Source: Kitasatospora sp. MMS16-BH015
GTDB taxonomy: Bacteria; Actinomycetota; Actinomycetes; Streptomycetales; Streptomycetaceae
DNA length: 64,000 bases
Reading direction: 5' to 3'
Assembly: GCF_002943525.1 (NCBI RefSeq)
Contig: NZ_CP025394.1
Location: forward strand, 6,525,001 to 6,589,000
The first letter of the stretch is position 1; each line of letters opens with the position of its first letter. The notes under the pieces were generated by a model. The model saw nothing but the letters and a program-made list of their open reading frames with translations, searched no databases and was not told the origin of the DNA. This document shows, in pieces, positions 60,586-64,000 of the stretch. A program made the position numbers and the translations under genes.

Positions 60586-60962
60586 GGGGCGCCCGGCCGG
60601 CGGCCGTCCTGCTGCTGCCCGCCACCGAGGCCGCCCCCCGCCCGGCCCGCCGGGCCCCCGCCGACCGCGGCCACCTCCGGGTCGCCGACCGCGTACTGGC
60701 CCAACTGGCCGCCCGCGCCGTCCGCGAGGCCCTGACCCCCCTGGTCCCGGGCGCCCGCCGCCCCAAGGTCACCGCCACCACCTCCCACGGCACCGCCCGC
60801 CTCACCCTCCGCCTCTCCCTCCCCTTCCCCGCCGACCTGGCCACCCTCACCACCACCGCCCGCCAGGCCGCCACCACCCAGGTCGAGTCCTTCACCGGCA
60901 CCCCCGTCCGCCGCATTACCATCCTGATCGACCACCTCCACCCGAACGGCCCCACCCGATGA
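60582..60962 (+). CDS. Divergent second Asp23-like protein
   Basis: A 126-aa protein. An N-terminal Ala/Pro/Arg-rich segment is followed by an Asp23-like pattern: VLAQLAARAVREALTPLVPG, VTATTSHGTARLTLRLSLPF, TTQVESFTGTPVRRITILID. The spacing of strands and the final VxxITIxIDHL match the paralogue at 59895. Overlaps both neighbours (GTGA, ATGA). Confidence 0.65.
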   Translation: MRGARPAAVLLLPATEAAPRPARRAPADRGHLRVADRVLAQLAARAVREALTPLVPGARRPKVTATTSHGTARLTLRLSLPFPADLATLTTTARQAATTQVESFTGTPVRRITILIDHLHPNGPTR

Positions 60963-61855
60963 GCCCCCGGGAGTCCCCGGAGCCCCTGGACCCCCGCGGT
61001 CGCCCCGGCTCCGCCCCCGGCTCGGCGGGTTCCGCCTCGGGCGGCCGGTCGGCCGCAGGCCTACCTGGCCCCGACGCCGGCTCCGGCTCCGACCGGCTGG
61101 TACCCGGTCCGAAGGGCGCGGCCGCCGCAGGCCCGCCCGACGCCGACCCTGGCCCTGGCTCCGGCTCCGACCGGCCGGAACCCGGCCCGGAGGGCGCGGC
61201 GGCCGGACCCGTTCTCCCGGCTCTCCCTGGTTCGGCCCGCGCCCTCCCAGAGCCTTCTTCGCCTTCTCCTCTCCCCGAATCCCATGGGCCGGACGCTCCG
61301 GCGAGTGCGCCCGCCCCCGGCCCCCGGCTGCGGTCCACTCGGGCCGGGGCGGCCGGGGTCGTGGTGCTCGTGGTGCTGGTGGTGGCGGGCGGGCTGCTGT
61401 ACGACGTGGTGGCGGTCCGGACGGGGCATCAGGCGAGGCGGTGGCGGGCCGAGGCCGCGCACCAGGTGGCGGTCCGTCAGCTGCAGGACACCTGGGTGCT
61501 GGTCGGGGCCGGGGCGGCGGTCCTCCTCGGAGCGCTCCTGACCGCCCTCGCCTTCACCCCCGGTCTGCGCCGCTGGCTCCCACTCAGCTCGCCCGACGGC
61601 ACGGCGGCGATCGACCGAGCCGGCGTGGCCGCCCTGCTCCGCGTCCGCACCCGCGAACAGCCGGACGTCACCGCCGCCACCGTCCGCGTCCGCCCCACCC
61701 GCACCACCGTCACCATCCGCGGCACCGCCGACCCGGCCGCCGTCCAACGCGAACTTCGCACCGAACTCGCCCGAGTCCCGCTGGCCCGCCCGCACCGCCT
61801 CGACGTCCGTACCCACCGCGCCGACCGCGGTGCCCACCAGGGCGAGCTCCGTTGA
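60959..61855 (+). CDS. Membrane protein of the Asp23 operon (DUF6286-like)
   Basis: A 298-aa protein. Residues 1-130 are Pro/Gly/Ser-rich with a 26-residue duplicated unit. Two membrane helices follow (AAGVVVLVVLVVAGGLLYDV; WVLVGAGAAVLLGALLTALA). A C-terminal soluble domain (VTAATVRVRPTRTTVTIRGT) has Asp23-like alternation. It resembles the DUF6286 proteins often next to Asp23 genes. ATG 60959 overlaps the previous stop. Confidence 0.75.
   Translation: MSPRESPEPLDPRGRPGSAPGSAGSASGGRSAAGLPGPDAGSGSDRLVPGPKGAAAAGPPDADPGPGSGSDRPEPGPEGAAAGPVLPALPGSARALPEPSSPSPLPESHGPDAPASAPAPGPRLRSTRAGAAGVVVLVVLVVAGGLLYDVVAVRTGHQARRWRAEAAHQVAVRQLQDTWVLVGAGAAVLLGALLTALAFTPGLRRWLPLSSPDGTAAIDRAGVAALLRVRTREQPDVTAATVRVRPTRTTVTIRGTADPAAVQRELRTELARVPLARPHRLDVRTHRADRGAHQGELR
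61079..61204 (+). repeat. Two 48-nt repeats (period 78 nt) in the DUF6286-like gene
   Basis: GGCTCCGGCTCCGACCGG at 61079 recurs at 61157. The following ~30 nt are also nearly identical (encoding GSGSDRLVPGPKGAAA and GSGSDRPEPGPEGAAA). In-frame expansion of a disordered tail. Confidence 0.8.
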
Positions 61856-61925
61856 CCCACCGCGCCGAACCGGTCCGCCCACCGGGGCAGCCCCCGGCGA
61901 CCCCCACCCACCCCGCGGAGCGCCG

Positions 61926-62498
61926 ATGACCCGCAGTGCCCTCAACCGGACCGTTCTGGCCGTGGTCGGCCTCGCGCTGTTCCTCGGCGGCGCCCTGCTG
62001 CTGTTCGGCGGCCTCGACGGCTACGCCCGGCTGCACCTGCACCCGCCGTCCTGGTGGCCGCTGACCTCGCCGGAGCAGCCCGTGGTCTCCACCACCTCCC
62101 GGACGCGCTGGGTGGACCGTTCCTGGTGGTGGCCCGCGGTGATCGCCGCGCTGAGCCTGCTGGTGGTCGGCTGTCTGGCCTGGCTGGCCGGTCAGCTGCG
62201 CCGCAGCGGCCCGGCCACGCTCCGCCTGCCGACCGCCCCCGAGGTGCACGTCCGCGGCCGGGCCGTCGAGGACGCGGTGGAGACCCTGACCATCGCCCTG
62301 CCCGCCGTCACCCGCGCCCGCACCCGTCTCGGCGGCTCACCCCGCCGACCCCGGCTGCGCACCAGCCTCCGGCTCCGCCCGGACGCCGCCCCCGGCCCGC
62401 TGCTCACCGACTACCGCAGCGGCCCCCTCGCGGACGCCCGCACCACCCTCGCCCGCCCCGACCTCCCCTCGGAGATCCGTCTGACGGTCCGGCCGTAG
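61926..62498 (+). CDS. AmaP-like alkaline-shock membrane anchor protein
   Basis: A 190-aa protein with two N-terminal membrane helices (LNRTVLAVVGLALFLGGALL; WWWPAVIAALSLLVVGCLAW) and a soluble C-terminal domain (LTIALPAVTRARTRLGGSPR ...). This architecture fits AmaP, which tethers Asp23 to the membrane. It ends the five-gene operon; the gap to the previous gene is 70 nt. Confidence 0.8.
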   Translation: MTRSALNRTVLAVVGLALFLGGALLLFGGLDGYARLHLHPPSWWPLTSPEQPVVSTTSRTRWVDRSWWWPAVIAALSLLVVGCLAWLAGQLRRSGPATLRLPTAPEVHVRGRAVEDAVETLTIALPAVTRARTRLGGSPRRPRLRTSLRLRPDAAPGPLLTDYRSGPLADARTTLARPDLPSEIRLTVRP

Positions 62499-62524
62499 TG
62501 CCGGGCGGTCTTCGCCGGCCTACG

Positions 62525-62675
62525 TGCCCGCCTCATGAGGCGTACCTTGCCGCCGCCCGCCATCCGACGCGACTCCTCCGGGCCGGGCCCGCCGGTCGCG
62601 CCGGGTGTACCTGCCCGCCTCATCCGCCCACGGGACAGGAAGGGCACCTCGCCCCCGCCCGCCATCCGACGCGAC
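62525..62675 (+). repeat. Duplicated non-coding block between AmaP-like and membrane protein genes
   Basis: TGCCCGCCTCAT (62525 and 62612) and CCGCCCGCCATCCGACGCGA (62553 and 62655) recur in the same order, with a 15-nt length difference. It is a direct duplication of an intergenic segment; no gene is seen in 62499-62723. Confidence 0.75.
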
Positions 62676-62723
62676 CCGGAAGGCCGGTTCCGGCGCGGGA
62701 GTGCGCTGCTATCGTCGGGCGGC

Positions 62724-63176
62724 ATGACAATCACCAGCACCGGATGGGGCCCTGACATCACGTCGCCCGGGATCCGACCGCGCCGGCTGGCGCTCGCCCT
62801 GCTGGCGGCGGCCGCCGTGCTGTGGGGTGGCCTCTCCGGCGGCTTCGCCTGGTGGCCCACCCACGACGGGTCGGCCTCGCACACCGACCTGCTGGCCTTC
62901 GGTTGGCTGACCGTCTCCACCGCCGTGGTGGCCCTGCTCTGGCTGCTCGCCCTGGTCGGCCTGGCCTGCGGCCCGGACCGGCTCGGTGCCCGGGTGGCCG
63001 CAGTCCCGGCGGTGCTGGCCGCCGTGCTGTCCCTGCCGGTGGCCTTCCTCCTGCTGTTCCTGGGCGGCGCCCTGGCCGGCGGTCTCGGCTACGTGGCCCT
63101 CGCAGTCGCGGCCCTCACCGCCGTGAGCGTGGCCGCGATCGCCGGCCTGATCGCCGCCTGGCCCCGCCGAAGCTGA
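62724..63176 (+). CDS. Small four-helix membrane protein, unknown function
   Basis: A 150-aa protein with four hydrophobic segments (LALALLAAAAVLWGGLSGGF; LTVSTAVVALLWLLALVGLA; VPAVLAAVLSLPVAFLLLFL; LAVAALTAVSVAAIAGLIAA). No conserved motif recognised. ATG 62724 is the start nearest to coding character. Downstream 63177-63455 (279 nt) shows no further gene. Confidence 0.7.
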   Translation: MTITSTGWGPDITSPGIRPRRLALALLAAAAVLWGGLSGGFAWWPTHDGSASHTDLLAFGWLTVSTAVVALLWLLALVGLACGPDRLGARVAAVPAVLAAVLSLPVAFLLLFLGGALAGGLGYVALAVAALTAVSVAAIAGLIAAWPRRS

Positions 63177-63455
63177 CCCGCCCGGCCCGACCCGCTCCGG
63201 CCGAAACCTGATCGCACCGCCGGTCCAGTCCGAGCCGAGCGGCCTGGGGCAACGCCTTCCGGATCGCGCCGGGCGATCGCCGTCGGGGGCACGTGTCCTC
63301 CAGGGCCGGCAACGGCCGGCAGCTGCCCACCACCGACACTCGCCCCCCGGCGTCAGCCCCCGACGTCACGGCCGACGTGATCCAGAAGCCGCGCCCAGCT
63401 CGGGCCGCCCGCAGCAGTGCCCTCGGCCGGGCCGGAGCACCTGAGCCCGGCCGGC

Positions 63456-64000
63456 TCAGAGGCCGCGCAGGGCGCCGCCGTCCACCGGCACCATCACACC
63501 CGTGAGGTACGAGGCGGCGGGCGAGAGCAGGAAGGCCGCGGTGCGGCCGAACTCCTCCGGGGTGCCGTAGCGCCGCAGCGGGATGGCCTGGCTGTGCCGC
63601 TCACGCGCGGCGGCGGCGTCGCCGCTCAGCGCGTCGAGCTCCCGCACCCGGTCGGTGTCGATCCGGGCCGGCAGCAGGCCGACCACGCGGATGCCGCGCG
63701 GACCGAGCTCGTCGGCCAGCGACTTGGCGGCCATCGCGAGGCCGGGGCGCAGGCCGTTGGAGACGCCGAGGCCCGCGATCGGCTCGCGGACCGAGCCGGA
63801 GAGCACGAACCCGATCACCCCGCCCTCGCCGAGCTGCTCGGCCGCCGTCCGGGCGATCCGCAGCGCGCCGAGGAAGACCGACTCGAACGCGCCCCGCCAG
63901 ACCTCGTCCCCGGCCCCGGTGACCGGCCCGGCGGCCGGGCCGCCGACGCTGATCAGCACCCCGTCCACCCTCCCGAACCGTTCCCGCGCCGCCGCGAACA
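63456..64000 (-). CDS. SDR-family protein lacking the YxxxK motif (5' end outside window)
   Basis: C-terminal ~180 residues of a short-chain dehydrogenase/reductase-like protein; the N-terminal NAD(P)-binding segment lies beyond the window. RVDGVLISVGGPAAG stands where NNAG is usual. SNGLRPGLAMAAKSLADELG aligns with the YxxxK helix, but Tyr is replaced by Ser and Lys by Arg, so normal SDR catalysis is unlikely. The C-terminus (PEEFGRTAAFLLSPAASYLT, GVMVPVDGG) is canonical. Function therefore uncertain. Confidence 0.8.
   Translation of the reverse strand, partial: FAAARERFGRVDGVLISVGGPAAGPVTGAGDEVWRGAFESVFLGALRIARTAAEQLGEGGVIGFVLSGSVREPIAGLGVSNGLRPGLAMAAKSLADELGPRGIRVVGLLPARIDTDRVRELDALSGDAAAARERHSQAIPLRRYGTPEEFGRTAAFLLSPAASYLTGVMVPVDGGALRGL

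Overview
The window is high-GC actinobacterial DNA, most likely Streptomycetaceae (Streptomyces or Kitasatospora). Evidence for this: coding DNA of roughly 70-75% GC, many GTG/TTG starts, ATGA/GTGA stop-start overlaps, very rare in-frame TTA codons, a dispersed GCGCGGGGAACTGCGCG-type repeat, and a crotonyl-CoA carboxylase/reductase whose CO2-site residues fall at the same numbers (N81, F170, E171, H365) as those published for the Kitasatospora setae enzyme.

Layout. 1-5235 (minus): cobalamin synthesis operon cbiB-cobQ-chelatase-cobO behind a cobalamin riboswitch. 5387-9124 (plus): an HTH regulator whose start lies in an inverted repeat, an alpha/beta hydrolase, and an unrecognised conserved gene. 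9278-10811 (minus): psd-pssA for phosphatidylserine/phosphatidylethanolamine metabolism. 11327-20699 (minus): ethylmalonyl-CoA pathway block (two-module 3-hydroxyacyl-CoA dehydrogenase, TetR regulator, ccr, ecm, mcl, mch, mcd). Its B12-dependent mutase links it to the first operon.

20930-28190: a class III lanthipeptide locus on the plus strand (LanKC synthetase, 40-aa precursor, ABC exporter, sensor kinase, response regulator). It sits exactly between two identical 30-nt direct repeats. 28330-29515: an AT-richer scar with a probable immunity gene, the C-terminal tip of a possible toxin and an IS3 transposase fragment. 29616-35127 (minus): a small secondary-metabolism-like set (fused methyltransferase, PobA-type monooxygenase, DHA2 efflux pump, TetR).

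35254-42533: assorted single genes (glutamine-synthetase-like enzyme, HAD phosphatase, lipoprotein, HipA-like kinase, orphan solute-binding protein, a NarL-type two-component system, an SRPBCC protein). 42677-54187: exopolysaccharide cluster (two glycosyltransferases, priming sugar-phosphate transferase, O-antigen-ligase-like polymerase, MurJ-like flippase, deacetylase, Wzz-like protein, FemAB/GNAT-like transferase) with a convergent GH26-type glycosidase. 54284-64000: metallopeptidase, a secreted protein, ABC-F ATPase, small HTH protein, enoyl-CoA hydratase, a five-gene Asp23/AmaP envelope operon, a small membrane protein and a partial SDR.

The most interesting part is the lanthipeptide locus. 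The predicted core has Ser at every third residue ending in Cys, and the precursor gene is bracketed by two perfect hairpins. The sensor kinase carries TTA as codon 5, and the response regulator has a duplicated Pro-rich N-terminus. Two other accessory loci (fused methyltransferase, exopolysaccharide polymerase) also carry a single TTA codon, which suggests bldA (developmental) control. No rRNA, tRNA or CRISPR array was recognised. All statements come from reading the sequence; no database search was run.
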